Source of the DNA: Hyphomicrobium sp.
GTDB taxonomy: Bacteria; Pseudomonadota; Alphaproteobacteria; Rhizobiales; Hyphomicrobiaceae
Reading direction: 5' to 3'
Assembly: GCA_025351425.1 (NCBI GenBank)
Contig: JANXVY010000097.1
Span: forward strand, 1 to 64,000
DNA: 64,000 nucleotides
Below are positions 1-8,597 of the stretch, in pieces; the stretch's first letter is position 1, and every line of letters begins with the position of its first letter. Below the pieces are notes generated by a model. The model searched no databases. It was not told the DNA's origin and saw only the letters and a program-made list of their open reading frames with translations. Both the position numbers and the translations under genes were made by a program.

Positions 1-134
1 CCACGACACGCTCACGAAGATCGAGGGAATAGGGTCGAGCCATGCATGCTGGCCTCCGCCTCCAGCATGCAGCTTGAATCAGATCGCAGCTGATTTGGGA
101 ATCCCTATTGATTCAGCCTGAGATGAACATGCTC

Positions 135-343
135 TAGAGCATTTTCCGACGAAGTGGATACCGGTTCGTCGTCGACGGCGAAGCCTCGCTCCATGAAGAT
201 GAAAATGCGACAAAATCAAGAACTTAGAGCATTTTCCGACGAAGTGGATACCGGTTCGTCGTCGACGGCGAAGCCTCGCTGCATGAAGACGGCGAAGCCT
301 CGCTCCATGAAGATGAAAATGCGACAAAATCAAGAACCTAGAG
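135..343. repeat. Tandem intergenic repeat, about 90-bp period
   Basis: A unit beginning TAGAGCATTTTCCGACGAAG starts at 135 and again at 225. The second copy carries an extra internal duplication of its 'GCGAAGCCTCGCT..CATGAAGA' segment. Both copies contain the palindromic motif around CCGGTTCGTCGTCGACGG and end in a 'GACAAAATCAAGAAC' segment. Upstream, GCATGCTGG (44-52) and CCAGCATGC (62-70) form a perfect 9-bp hairpin. No credible gene lies in 1-507; the short open frames there only read through the repeats. Similar 'gagcattttccgacgaagtgg' elements are, from memory, frequent between genes of Hyphomicrobiales. Confidence 0.75.
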
Positions 344-344
344 C

Positions 345-374
345 AAAATTCCGATTCCAGAGGATCGGAATTTT
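345..374. terminator. Perfect inverted repeat, candidate terminator after wecC
   Basis: AAAATTCCGAT (345-355) and ATCGGAATTTT (364-374) are perfect 11-bp complements around an 8-nt loop. The arms end in A4 and T4, so the element could terminate transcription in either direction. It lies about 130 nt beyond the stop of the leftward wecC gene. It could equally be the end of the neighbouring repeat element. Confidence 0.45.
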
Positions 375-507
375 CTCTAGCCCGTTTTATTCACGGCACG
401 GTAGGCAATGAGGAGGTGAACGGCGACCAAGGCGGCGGCCTCGCGTGCACGCCCCTCGCCTGCACGTCCCACGGCCCTGTTCTCCCCATCCGGTCTCGTC
501 CCGTGGC

Positions 508-1779
508 TCAGTCCAAGTCCTTCCGGAAACGCCACAAGCCGACGGTGTCGATAATGGCCTTCTCGGCAATTTCCTTGTCTTTGACGCGCGCAAATTCCGC
601 GTGACCAACCAGAACGACCACGAGATCTGCCTCGGCAAGCGCAGTCTTCATCGTCGAGAACCTGACGTTGTTCCATCCGCGAAGGGACGGCGGCAGTTCG
701 TCGATGAAGGGTTCGACGACCAGCAACTGGCCGACGTTCTCGCTCGCCAGCTGTTCGACGATATGGAGCGCGGGGCTTTCGCGCAGATCGTCCACGTCGG
801 GTTTGTAGGCAAGCCCCAGCAGCGCGATGACCGGATCTTTGAAGCGGCCCGCGCGCTGGCGCACTTTCTCAACGACGAAACCGGTCTTGCCCTCGTTGAC
901 CTCGCGTGCCGTGCGGATGATCCGCGCCTTTTCTGGCCACGCATCGATGATGAACCACGGGTCGACCGGAATGCAATGACCGCCGACGCCTGGGCCTGGA
1001 CGCAGGATGTCGACACGAGGATGGAGGTTTGCGGCAGCGATGACGTCGAACACATCCACGTCGAGCCGGTCGCACAGCATCGACAGTTCGTTGGCGAAGG
1101 CGAGGTTGACGTCGCGGTAGGAGTTTTCCGCAAGTTTGACGAATTCCGCGGTGGAGGCCGTGGTCTTCGAAAGGTGGCCCTTCGTGAAGATCCTGTAGAA
1201 CTCGCAGGCGAGATCTCCGCTGACCGTATCGAGCCCACCGACGGTCCGCGAATTATCGATCAACTCGCGCAACGTTTGGCCCGGCAAGATCCGCTCTGGG
1301 CAGTACGCCATTCGGATATCCGACTGGTTTGGGGCGTGCTGGGGAAAGGTCAGATCGGGCCGCAACTGGGCGACCAGTTCGGACATGCGCGCCGTGGTTC
1401 CAACCGGCGAGGTCGACTCGAGGATCACGAGGTCTCCCTTCTTCAAAACCGGCGCGATCGAGCGCATAGCCGCCTCGACAGCGCTCAGATCGGGCCGGTT
1501 GTCCTTGTGGACCGGGGTCGGTACGGCAATCACGAACACGTCCGCCGGTTCCGGCGTCATCACCGCCCGCAAGCGTTTCGCCGCGACCACGCCCTGCAGC
1601 ACGACATCGAGGTCGGGCTCGACGATGAGGCTCGCCCCCGTGTTGATGATTTCGACGGCTTTCGCATTGATGTCGACGCCGATGACGCTTAGTCCGCGGC
1701 TCGCGAGGACGGCGGCTGTCGGCAAGCCGACATAGCCGAGCCCGATAACGGAGGCCGTATCGAATGGTTTTGATTTCAT
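508..1779 (-). CDS. wecC: UDP-N-acetyl-D-mannosamine dehydrogenase (WecC type)
   Basis: This protein probably makes UDP-N-acetylmannosaminuronic acid by NAD-dependent oxidation of UDP-ManNAc in the cytoplasm, giving a sugar for surface polysaccharide. The 423-residue protein opens with a Rossmann motif, VIGLGYVGLPTAAVLASRGL, near residue 11. It has the central 'AEFVKLAENSYRDVNLAFAN' block (residues 211-230). The catalytic cysteine is C269 in 'GPGVGGHCIPVDPW'. These are hallmarks of the UDP-glucose/GDP-mannose dehydrogenase family. Its start overlaps the wecB stop (ATGA), so the two are translationally coupled. The exact sugar is inferred from the wecB neighbour; a related UDP-sugar dehydrogenase is possible. 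Confidence 0.92.
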   Translation of the reverse strand: MKSKPFDTASVIGLGYVGLPTAAVLASRGLSVIGVDINAKAVEIINTGASLIVEPDLDVVLQGVVAAKRLRAVMTPEPADVFVIAVPTPVHKDNRPDLSAVEAAMRSIAPVLKKGDLVILESTSPVGTTARMSELVAQLRPDLTFPQHAPNQSDIRMAYCPERILPGQTLRELIDNSRTVGGLDTVSGDLACEFYRIFTKGHLSKTTASTAEFVKLAENSYRDVNLAFANELSMLCDRLDVDVFDVIAAANLHPRVDILRPGPGVGGHCIPVDPWFIIDAWPEKARIIRTAREVNEGKTGFVVEKVRQRAGRFKDPVIALLGLAYKPDVDDLRESPALHIVEQLASENVGQLLVVEPFIDELPPSLRGWNNVRFSTMKTALAEADLVVVLVGHAEFARVKDKEIAEKAIIDTVGLWRFRKDLD

Positions 1780-2891
1780 TGCTGCAACAACCGCTCTATG
1801 ATTTTTGATCCGGCACGTCCGTCGCCGTACACGTTGACCCGCCGGGCGCGGGCCGCGTATGCGCTTTCATCGTCCAGCAAGTGGTTGGCGGCCGCGACGA
1901 TGTCCTGCCGCCGCGTGCCGACGATTTCGCAAACACCGGCAGCCACCGCCTCGGGCCGCTCGCTGGTGTCGCGCAACACGAGGACGGGCTTGCCGAGGCT
2001 CGGCGCCTCTTCCTGAATTCCTCCAGAGTCGGTCAGAATCAGATGGCAACGCATCAAAAGGTAGACGAACGCCGTGTACGAAAGCGGTTCAATCAGATGG
2101 ACGCCGGCGCGGTCGCTGAGAATACCGTTCACCGCTGAGCGCACGCTGGGGTTGAGATGCACCGGATAGACGATTTCGATGTCGCTGCGCTCGGCAAGAT
2201 CGCGCAATGCAAGGCAGATCTGTTCAAGCCCGTGCCCGAAATTCTCCCGCCGGTGGCCGGTCACAACCACCAGCCGCTTGTTGGTATCGAGCCACGAAAA
2301 CTGGTTCTGGAGTCGTGCCGCCGCTGCCGGATCGGATGCAAGCCGCCCTTCGGTAACCAGCAGGGCGTCGATCACGGTGTTGCCCGTCACCTCGATGGCG
2401 GACGCGTCGATCCCCTCAGCCAGCAGGTTCCCGCGCGACTTTTCCGTCGGTGCAAAATGGAGGGTCGTCAACGCCGCGATCATGCGCCGGTTGCCCTCTT
2501 CGGGCCATGGGCTGTAATTGTTCCCGGTCCGCAGCCCGGCTTCGACGTGACCGACCGGGATCTTATGATAATACCCGGCGAGCGCGCCCGCCAACGCCGT
2601 CGTGGTGTCGCCCTGCACGAGCACCCAATCGGGTTTGACCTCGGCCACGACCGCAGAAAGTTCTTCGATCGAACGGGCCGTAACCGCTGGCAGCCCGCGC
2701 GCCGATCCCATGATGTCCAGTTTCGAATGCGGCTCCAGACCAAGGTCGGTCAACGTCTCGTCCAACATCGAGCCGTGTTGACCGGTCGCGCACAGGTGCC
2801 ACTGGATGGCGCTCTGCTTGCGCAGCTCGAATACCAATCCGGCCATTTTGATCGCTTCTGGCCGGGTGCCGACGACGAGCGCTAACTTCAT
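1776..2891 (-). CDS. wecB: UDP-N-acetylglucosamine 2-epimerase (non-hydrolysing)
   Basis: The enzyme interconverts UDP-GlcNAc and UDP-ManNAc and supplies the substrate of the downstream dehydrogenase. The N-terminus reads MKLALVVGTRPEAIKMAGLV, the usual family opening. Further signatures are 'GHVEAGLRTGN', 'PEEGNRRMIAALTTLHFAPT' and 'LTDSGGIQEEAPSLGKPVLV'. The open frame extends five codons upstream, but the ATG at 2891 matches the family N-terminus and has GGAAAG seven nt before it. The protein has 371 residues, normal for the family. The gene is first of a two-gene leftward unit with wecC. Confidence 0.93.
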   Translation of the reverse strand: MKLALVVGTRPEAIKMAGLVFELRKQSAIQWHLCATGQHGSMLDETLTDLGLEPHSKLDIMGSARGLPAVTARSIEELSAVVAEVKPDWVLVQGDTTTALAGALAGYYHKIPVGHVEAGLRTGNNYSPWPEEGNRRMIAALTTLHFAPTEKSRGNLLAEGIDASAIEVTGNTVIDALLVTEGRLASDPAAAARLQNQFSWLDTNKRLVVVTGHRRENFGHGLEQICLALRDLAERSDIEIVYPVHLNPSVRSAVNGILSDRAGVHLIEPLSYTAFVYLLMRCHLILTDSGGIQEEAPSLGKPVLVLRDTSERPEAVAAGVCEIVGTRRQDIVAAANHLLDDESAYAARARRVNVYGDGRAGSKIIERLLQQ

Positions 2892-3050
2892 GACGCAGCT
2901 TTCCACGATTCGGTCGGGCGTCGTTGGCCCAGCGGACGCGTCGCAACCCTTTCGGAAAGGCTTCCAACACAGTCAGCGGAGTTATGTCGTGCGCTTCCGC
3001 CAGACAACAGCGTTCAAACAGTCGCAGCGGCCACAATTCGACGAGTGTGG

Positions 3051-4502
3051 CTAAAATGCATTGCGGTCCTGGAACACCAAAAGCATGGTCTTGACGATAA
3101 TCTTGATGTCCAAGAGAACCGACCAGGTATCGATATAAATAAGGTCGTAACGAACGCGCTGGCGAAGTTTCTCGCGGGAATCGACATTGCCTCGAAAACC
3201 GTTAACTTGCGCAAGTCCAGTCAGTCCTGGTTTGAAACGGTAACGCAAACTGTACTCGCTGACCAATTCTTCCAACGGGCGGTCTTCGGTCCGCATTCCC
3301 CGGGCATGCGGCCTAGGACCAACCAGCGACATCTGGTTTGCTAACACATTGAAAAGCTGCGGGAGTTCGTCGAGGCTCGTCGAGCGCAGAACCGCGCCAA
3401 CTCTGGTCACTCTCGGGTCGTTGCGTTGAGTCTGCTGGGAGGCAGACTCATCCCGCATTTCGTGATACATTGTCCGGAATTTCCAAATCCTGAATTCCTG
3501 GCCTTGAAACCCGATTCGGCTTTGGCGGAAGAACACGGGTCCTTTTGACTCGAGCCAGATGGCAACCATGATCAGCAAAAGCAACGGCGCTGTCACGATA
3601 AGACCGGCCGTGCTCAATATTAAATCTTCGCAGCGTTTTACAAAAGCGCCCATTTCCGAAATAGGCCTGCGAGCAATTTGAATGACAGGGATCGTTCCGA
3701 CGCGTCCAACTCCGATTGCGCGATCCGCGAATATGCCCAATTGCGGAATAATCGCAACTTCCACCGCCGTGCGCGACAGGCGGCTGACCAATTCCGAAAT
3801 CGCCTGGCTGCTGGATACATCGTCGATCACGTAGATACAGTCGACGCCGCCGTCGCGGATCTTAACTTCGAGGGCGTCGATCGCTTGACGCCGTTGCGCG
3901 CCGTCCGTTCCAAAGGCTTCATCGCTGGGCAGCAGTGAAGTGCAGACGACGCGCTGCTGATTACCGGTTTCATGTTCCATCCGGCGCGCGGCTTCGCGAA
4001 CGGCGTCGAACGAATGGCCGGCAATTGCCACACGCTTGTCGCAGTAGTCCCGCGCCAGCAAGCGGTTCAGCCGCCACGACCAGCCCGCCCTGAGGAGCAG
4101 GAGCCAGCCGAGGGTCCCGCAGGCCCACGAGACCAGCCAGATGCGCGACATGCCGTCGATCGCCCGCGTTCCGAAAGTGACCAGCAGGACGAGGGCGAAA
4201 CACAAACCCCACGTGACGACGGCCATGCGCGCAGCCCGACCGGCATCGAACAAGGCAGCCCGGCGATAGATTTTCTGGCTGCCCGCGATCAGCACCCAGC
4301 CGACGGCGTAGGCGAGCACCGCGTGCCAAAGCTGCTCGGATGCCACCAAGCGAAAATTCGAGAGGATTTCAAAGGATGCCCAGGCGACAAGGCAGCCGCC
4401 GATCACATCCAGGCAGGCCAGCGCCAAGGCGCTCCGCTTGCGAGACAATCTGTTGATTTTGCGAACAGGCGTAGTGAATTTGGGCGAAATTTGCACATGC
4501 AT
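3051..4502 (-). CDS. Exopolysaccharide polyprenyl-phosphate glycosylphosphotransferase (WcaJ/WbaP-like)
   Basis: This membrane enzyme should start a polysaccharide repeat unit by moving a sugar-1-phosphate to undecaprenyl phosphate. The N-terminal half has several hydrophobic spans followed by a CoA-binding-like region. The C-terminal bacterial sugar transferase domain (last ~200 residues) shows '[20 protein letters not shown]', '[16 protein letters not shown]' and '[10 protein letters not shown]', then '[16 protein letters not shown]'. The open frame continues to a GTG at 4553. The ATG at 4502, with GGGG seven nt upstream, looks the better start (483 residues). The sugar donor cannot be read from sequence. 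Confidence 0.88.
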   Translation of the reverse strand: MHVQISPKFTTPVRKINRLSRKRSALALACLDVIGGCLVAWASFEILSNFRLVASEQLWHAVLAYAVGWVLIAGSQKIYRRAALFDAGRAARMAVVTWGLCFALVLLVTFGTRAIDGMSRIWLVSWACGTLGWLLLLRAGWSWRLNRLLARDYCDKRVAIAGHSFDAVREAARRMEHETGNQQRVVCTSLLPSDEAFGTDGAQRRQAIDALEVKIRDGGVDCIYVIDDVSSSQAISELVSRLSRTAVEVAIIPQLGIFADRAIGVGRVGTIPVIQIARRPISEMGAFVKRCEDLILSTAGLIVTAPLLLLIMVAIWLESKGPVFFRQSRIGFQGQEFRIWKFRTMYHEMRDESASQQTQRNDPRVTRVGAVLRSTSLDELPQLFNVLANQMSLVGPRPHARGMRTEDRPLEELVSEYSLRYRFKPGLTGLAQVNGFRGNVDSREKLRQRVRYDLIYIDTWSVLLDIKIIVKTMLLVFQDRNAF

Positions 4503-5072
4503 TACGCGACCCCAACTCGGCCTTTCCCACCCCTGGGGCGCAGCCGTACTCACAACTCAATTAAAAGAGCAATCGGTGCCCCTCTCGCGGGTTCTAATGC
4601 CCATAGCTATCTAAGATAGAAACCATGATGTCAATCGACCTTGTGCGGATTGACAGCCGACGGCGTTTGATTTTTCGATGGCGTGATGCTGCCGCCACTC
4701 GTGTTCGTCGCCGCCGCCTTTATGCGCCGCAAAACCGATGATCCTTTTCGCTGCGCGCCAAGGATCATCCAGAAGCGCAATGGTCCGCAAGAAACGTTGG
4801 CGGGTGAGGGTGTTGCTGGGGCGGCGTACCTTTTTTTGCGAATGCACGTAATGTATAAGGCGAGCACTCGCTCGGACCAAACTCGACGGCTTAAGGGACG
4901 GCTTAAGGGACGGCTTAAGGGTAGTGTGCCGCATCGATCCTCGCCTGTCATTTCAGTCATAAATGGATCAGAGCCGGACACGATCCAGCGATCTCTGCAA
5001 GCTGTTGCCTCGCCTCGCACGACCGAAACGATCGAAAGTCGACTGACAGGCCGCTGCCCGGCGAAAGGAAAA
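4503..5072. other. Divergent intergenic region with a 12-bp triplicate repeat
   Basis: This 570-bp gap lies between the leftward glycosylphosphotransferase and the rightward flippase gene. It holds GACGGCTTAAGG three times in tandem (4885-4896, 4897-4908, 4909-4920). Each unit carries the palindrome CTTAAG. An open frame from 4683 reads through in phase with the flippase, but its composition is unlike a protein and no ribosome binding site precedes it. I see no RNA gene or further conserved gene. Confidence 0.6.
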
Positions 5073-6533
5073 ATGACAGCTCAACCTCAATCGGCAGCAG
5101 ACGAACGTGCAGTCCACGGCCGCGCCCGGGCGTGGGCGGCACGACTGTCTTGGACGACCGGCAGTTCACTCGTCGAATTCGGCTTCAGGTTGTTGCGCAC
5201 GATCGTCCTCTCCCACCTGCTGTCGCCGACTGAATTCGGCGTTGCCGTTGCGATCATGTCGGTCGTGGTCACAATGGAGCTGGCGACCGATGTGGGCCTG
5301 GACAAGATCGTCGTATTTTATGCAGGCGACAGAGCACGCAATATCCGGGGCGCAGCGCAAGTCCTGCAGCTTGCGCGCGGGGCGCTATTGGCATTGGCCA
5401 TCGTGCTCCTGGCGCCCTACCTCGCGCGCTTTTTCGGCACGCCGCAGTATTCGGCGAGTTTCGCCATGGCGGGGGCGCTGCCGATCGTTCGCGCTTTTGC
5501 CCATCTTGGCGTCAAGGAAGCCCTTCGCGATCACGACTATCGCCCTGACTCGCTCGCAGTCATGACGGCGCAAGCCGCAGCGCTTCTTGCGACCTACGCC
5601 GCCGCTGCCTGGTGGTTTCAGGATCACCGCGCCATGCTGGCCGGCTTTGGCGTTGAATACCTCGTCTATACGTTTCTCACCCATCTCCTCTCGCCCGTGC
5701 GGCTGCAGATGATGGCAAACATGCAATCTCTAAAGGTCGTCCTTCGTTACGGTTTGCCTCTTGCACTCAACGGCATTGCGCTTGCCATTCTTTCGCAAGT
5801 CGATCGCCTGATGGTCGGATCATTTATCGGTGTTGACGCATTGGGCCGATATGCCGTGATCCTGACGGTCGCGATTGCGCCGACAGCCATTGTCGGGCGG
5901 TCGTTTGCCGTCCCCGCCGGGATCATGCTCGCGAGAACGAGCAACGAACCGGAAAAGCTGCGCGATGTCTATGTCCGTATCACCTGGATCTTCGCGACGA
6001 TCGGCCTTGCCTATGCGGTCGCCATCGGCTTGCTGCTCGACACCGTCGTTCCCCTGGTCTTCGGCGCGAGCAATCAGGTTGAGCCCGATGTCAGGCTGCT
6101 CATGGTCGCCATTGTCTTCATGCGGATCTACCGCTTGCCGCCGAACGGACTGCTCGTCACGACAGGCGATACCACCCGCTTGCTGCTGGCAAACTTCACC
6201 GCCGTTTCCGGGCTCGTCGTGGCCGTACTCCTGTGTCTGAACCATCCAGGATTCACCTCCGTGCTGACCGGCGTTCTGGCCGGTGAGATCGTCACGTTCG
6301 TGTCTTTGCAGTCGTGCGTCATCTCGCGGCTGAGAACTGACCCTTGGCCGCTTTGGCAAGGGCCGGCGTTGTCGGCCGCGATGCTTGCGGTCGTATTGAT
6401 GCTGCTGGCGGCGTGGCCGGCCAATACTCTCTCGACGCGGTTGTTTTTGGCCGCTGCCTGTTTGGTCCCGGTCGGAGCGCTGGCGGCTATGGCCGTTCCC
6501 GCTATCCGGTCGCGGCTCCGCCAGTTTATCTAA
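5073..6533 (+). CDS. Wzx-type polysaccharide flippase
   Basis: This is a multi-span inner-membrane protein of the MATE-like polysaccharide transporter (Wzx/PST) fold. It should flip the lipid-linked repeat unit to the periplasm. The 486-residue protein is dominated by hydrophobic helices, for example 'LVVAVLLCL' and 'AAMLAVVLMLLAAWP'. Its N-terminal 'FGFRLLRTIVLSHLLSPTEF' resembles oligosaccharide flippase openings. The start at 5073 has AAAGGAAAA just upstream. The in-phase open frame before it (from 4683) is not hydrophobic and is excluded. Neighbouring wecBC, transferases and a ligase support a Wzx/Wzy-dependent locus. Confidence 0.82.
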   Translation: MTAQPQSAADERAVHGRARAWAARLSWTTGSSLVEFGFRLLRTIVLSHLLSPTEFGVAVAIMSVVVTMELATDVGLDKIVVFYAGDRARNIRGAAQVLQLARGALLALAIVLLAPYLARFFGTPQYSASFAMAGALPIVRAFAHLGVKEALRDHDYRPDSLAVMTAQAAALLATYAAAAWWFQDHRAMLAGFGVEYLVYTFLTHLLSPVRLQMMANMQSLKVVLRYGLPLALNGIALAILSQVDRLMVGSFIGVDALGRYAVILTVAIAPTAIVGRSFAVPAGIMLARTSNEPEKLRDVYVRITWIFATIGLAYAVAIGLLLDTVVPLVFGASNQVEPDVRLLMVAIVFMRIYRLPPNGLLVTTGDTTRLLLANFTAVSGLVVAVLLCLNHPGFTSVLTGVLAGEIVTFVSLQSCVISRLRTDPWPLWQGPALSAAMLAVVLMLLAAWPANTLSTRLFLAAACLVPVGALAAMAVPAIRSRLRQFI

Positions 6534-6654
6534 GGCTGGCGAGCGGAAGATTTGACACTGTCGCCTTGTCTACTCGGCGTGCGGCGAACAGTCGCCGAAC
6601 CCCCCGTTGCCGCCACGGGCATGGCTTGCTGGCTGAAATGGAAAGCGTCGTCGG

Positions 6655-7500
6655 CTATGAGGAGCTCTTGGCTTTCTCCCGCAATCTCGCTCTTTCTCCG
6701 ATCTTGCGTTTGATCCGGCCATAGATTGTCTCGAACGGACCCGAAAGCCGGCTGAAAAACCGGCTGCCGGTTATATACATATACGTACTTGTTGTCTGAA
6801 TGTCGCGGGCGCGAAGCGCGCGTTGCCATTTGCGGCGAAATGTGTCGCGGCACTTGAAAAAATCTGCACCTGTTTTTCCCTGGCCCAGGTGCTTGAGATG
6901 AAAATCGATGACATAAGAGTTGAAGCCGAGTAAATCCGCGACGATGCAAATATCGGTCCCATAAAGATGGAACCCGGAAATGTCCGCGGAGAAGCGGGCG
7001 CCGGTGCTTTTGCGGACCACAATGAAGTTTTCGTCTAGCGACGTGACGCGTTTGGGGAACGAGCCGGTCCGCATGTTTGTGCCATGCCGATCCGAAATGC
7101 GGATGAAAATCTCGCCAGCGCCGCCCCCGCCGGCGTTGCCTGCAAGTGCCCATTGGCTGTCGATCTTGCCGAGTTCGAGCAGCCTCGCCTCCAGCGCCTC
7201 GCGGTTGTCGATGGCCACAACGTCTTGATGAATGAGAACCACGGTTTCTGCGCGCGCTGCCGTCAATATGGCGTTCAAGCCCCCGTAGCCATCGCCGGTA
7301 TTTCCAGACGTGTTGTCGATCACCAGATATTCGCAATCGGCATCCGAAAATCCGGCGGATCGAAACGATGATCGAAACGCCTCGTATTGTTCTGGGTTCG
7401 TCAAAAGCGTGCCGAACGAAAAAGCGACCGCGGCTCCTTGCGAAGGACCGGAAATACGAGTGACCTTGGGTGCGAGCGTGGAGCCGGATGTTTGCAACAT
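6655..7500 (-). CDS. Putative glycosyltransferase (GT-A-like)
   Basis: The product (281 residues from the ATG at 7500) looks like a soluble GT-A-type nucleotide-sugar transferase. 'ADCEYLVIDNTSGN' resembles the first beta strand and donor site, and 'ETVVLIHQDVVAID' carries an HQDV motif seen in glycosyltransferase-like proteins. A glycine-rich stretch follows, 'ALAGNAGGGGAGEIF'. The open frame extends ten codons further to a TTG, but AGAGG lies directly before the ATG at 7500. It is the only leftward gene in this part of the locus. The donor and acceptor are unknown and the family call is by resemblance only. Confidence 0.55.
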   Translation of the reverse strand: MLQTSGSTLAPKVTRISGPSQGAAVAFSFGTLLTNPEQYEAFRSSFRSAGFSDADCEYLVIDNTSGNTGDGYGGLNAILTAARAETVVLIHQDVVAIDNREALEARLLELGKIDSQWALAGNAGGGGAGEIFIRISDRHGTNMRTGSFPKRVTSLDENFIVVRKSTGARFSADISGFHLYGTDICIVADLLGFNSYVIDFHLKHLGQGKTGADFFKCRDTFRRKWQRALRARDIQTTSTYMYITGSRFFSRLSGPFETIYGRIKRKIGERARLREKAKSSS

Positions 7501-7816
7501 AATCCTCTTTCCGTATCCGAATATATTCAAGCGTTGCTTGATGCGGCTGCGCGCGGTGGGCCGCCCCAGCTGTTAGGCCGCCCCGGGCTTGTACAGCGCC
7601 GTGAGGGGCGAGTGAATGCTGATAGCGTCCAAGTGGTCTCGGGCCTATTGCGGCCATTGCACGCTGTTGCGGTGGTGTCTCGCAGGCCGACGTACGGGCC
7701 TGCAGCCAAACCGACATGTGTTTATCGCTTTGCGCGCGTATGCTGCGTTGGCCTATATCGAGGCAGCCTGCGCATTTCGCGACGGCCCGCCGCCATTGCC
7801 AACACGAGAGATGATG

Positions 7817-8569
7817 ATGTCGACTTCCGCCGACCGCACGCCGACGACGGCAGTGCCGCTCAGTCCGGCGAACCGCTTTCGCGGTGCACGCTTTGCGCTC
7901 GTCCGCTCGCTCGCAGCCCAGAGCCTTGAGGAATCCGGCCGGTGCCGGATCATCGATATCGGCGGCTTGCCGGGGTATTGGCGCGCATTTGGCGCCGATG
8001 TCATCGCCGACCCCAGGGTAACGATCACGTTCGTCAATCTTGGCTACACCGACGCTGAACGGGCCGCCGCCGACGGCCCCGAAGCGGAACGGTTTCAACT
8101 CGTGACAGGCAACGCGTGCGAACTGAGTGCCATCCCGGCGCTGGCGTTCGACCTTGCACATTCAAACTCCGTCATCGAGCACGTCGGCCGCTGGACCGAG
8201 ATGACGGCCATGGCAAACGAAATCCGGCGCGTGGCGAGCCGCCATTATGTGCAGACGCCCTATTGGGGATTTCCCATCGAGCCCCACAACCGGACGCCGG
8301 CCTTTCATTGGCTGCCCGAACAGTGGCGCTATCGTCTGGTGCTGAGCCGCAAGCTTGGTTTTTGGGACCGCGCGACCAGCGTGGATGATGCGATGCGGCG
8401 GGTGCACTCGATATGTCTGGTCGACCGCCGTCAGTTCGCAGCCCTCTTTCCGGGCTCGTCCATTTACAGCGAGATCGTCTACGGCTTGACCAAGTCTCTG
8501 GTCGCAATCGGCGGCGAGGGCTTGCCCGTTGATCCACGCTCCAATACACGACGCTTGCGCACGGCCTGA
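7817..8569 (+). CDS. Class I SAM-dependent methyltransferase
   Basis: This 250-residue protein resembles type-11 methyltransferases. 'CRIIDIGGLPGYWRAFGADV' fits motif I, and 'FDLAHSNSVIEHVGRWTEM' fits the motif IV region followed by the 'EIRRV' helix. Three consecutive ATG codons precede the body (7811, 7814, 7817); GAGAG at 7806-7810 best serves the third. It sits between the glycosyltransferase and the O-antigen-ligase-like gene, so it may methylate a sugar or polysaccharide end. The substrate is not shown by sequence. Confidence 0.72.
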   Translation: MSTSADRTPTTAVPLSPANRFRGARFALVRSLAAQSLEESGRCRIIDIGGLPGYWRAFGADVIADPRVTITFVNLGYTDAERAAADGPEAERFQLVTGNACELSAIPALAFDLAHSNSVIEHVGRWTEMTAMANEIRRVASRHYVQTPYWGFPIEPHNRTPAFHWLPEQWRYRLVLSRKLGFWDRATSVDDAMRRVHSICLVDRRQFAALFPGSSIYSEIVYGLTKSLVAIGGEGLPVDPRSNTRRLRTA

Positions 8570-8597
8570 CGCTGGTCTGCGGCTTGGACCAATCCAG

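Noticed and set aside
4683-5072. 130-codon N-terminal extension of the flippase
   Set aside because: It includes a 12-bp tandem repeat, lacks a ribosome site, and is not hydrophobic, whereas the ATG at 5073 has a good site and fits the family start.
6530-8161. Long minus-strand open frame of 543 codons
   Set aside because: It runs out of phase across the glycosyltransferase and the methyltransferase gene; its translation is Arg-rich and without a recognisable domain.
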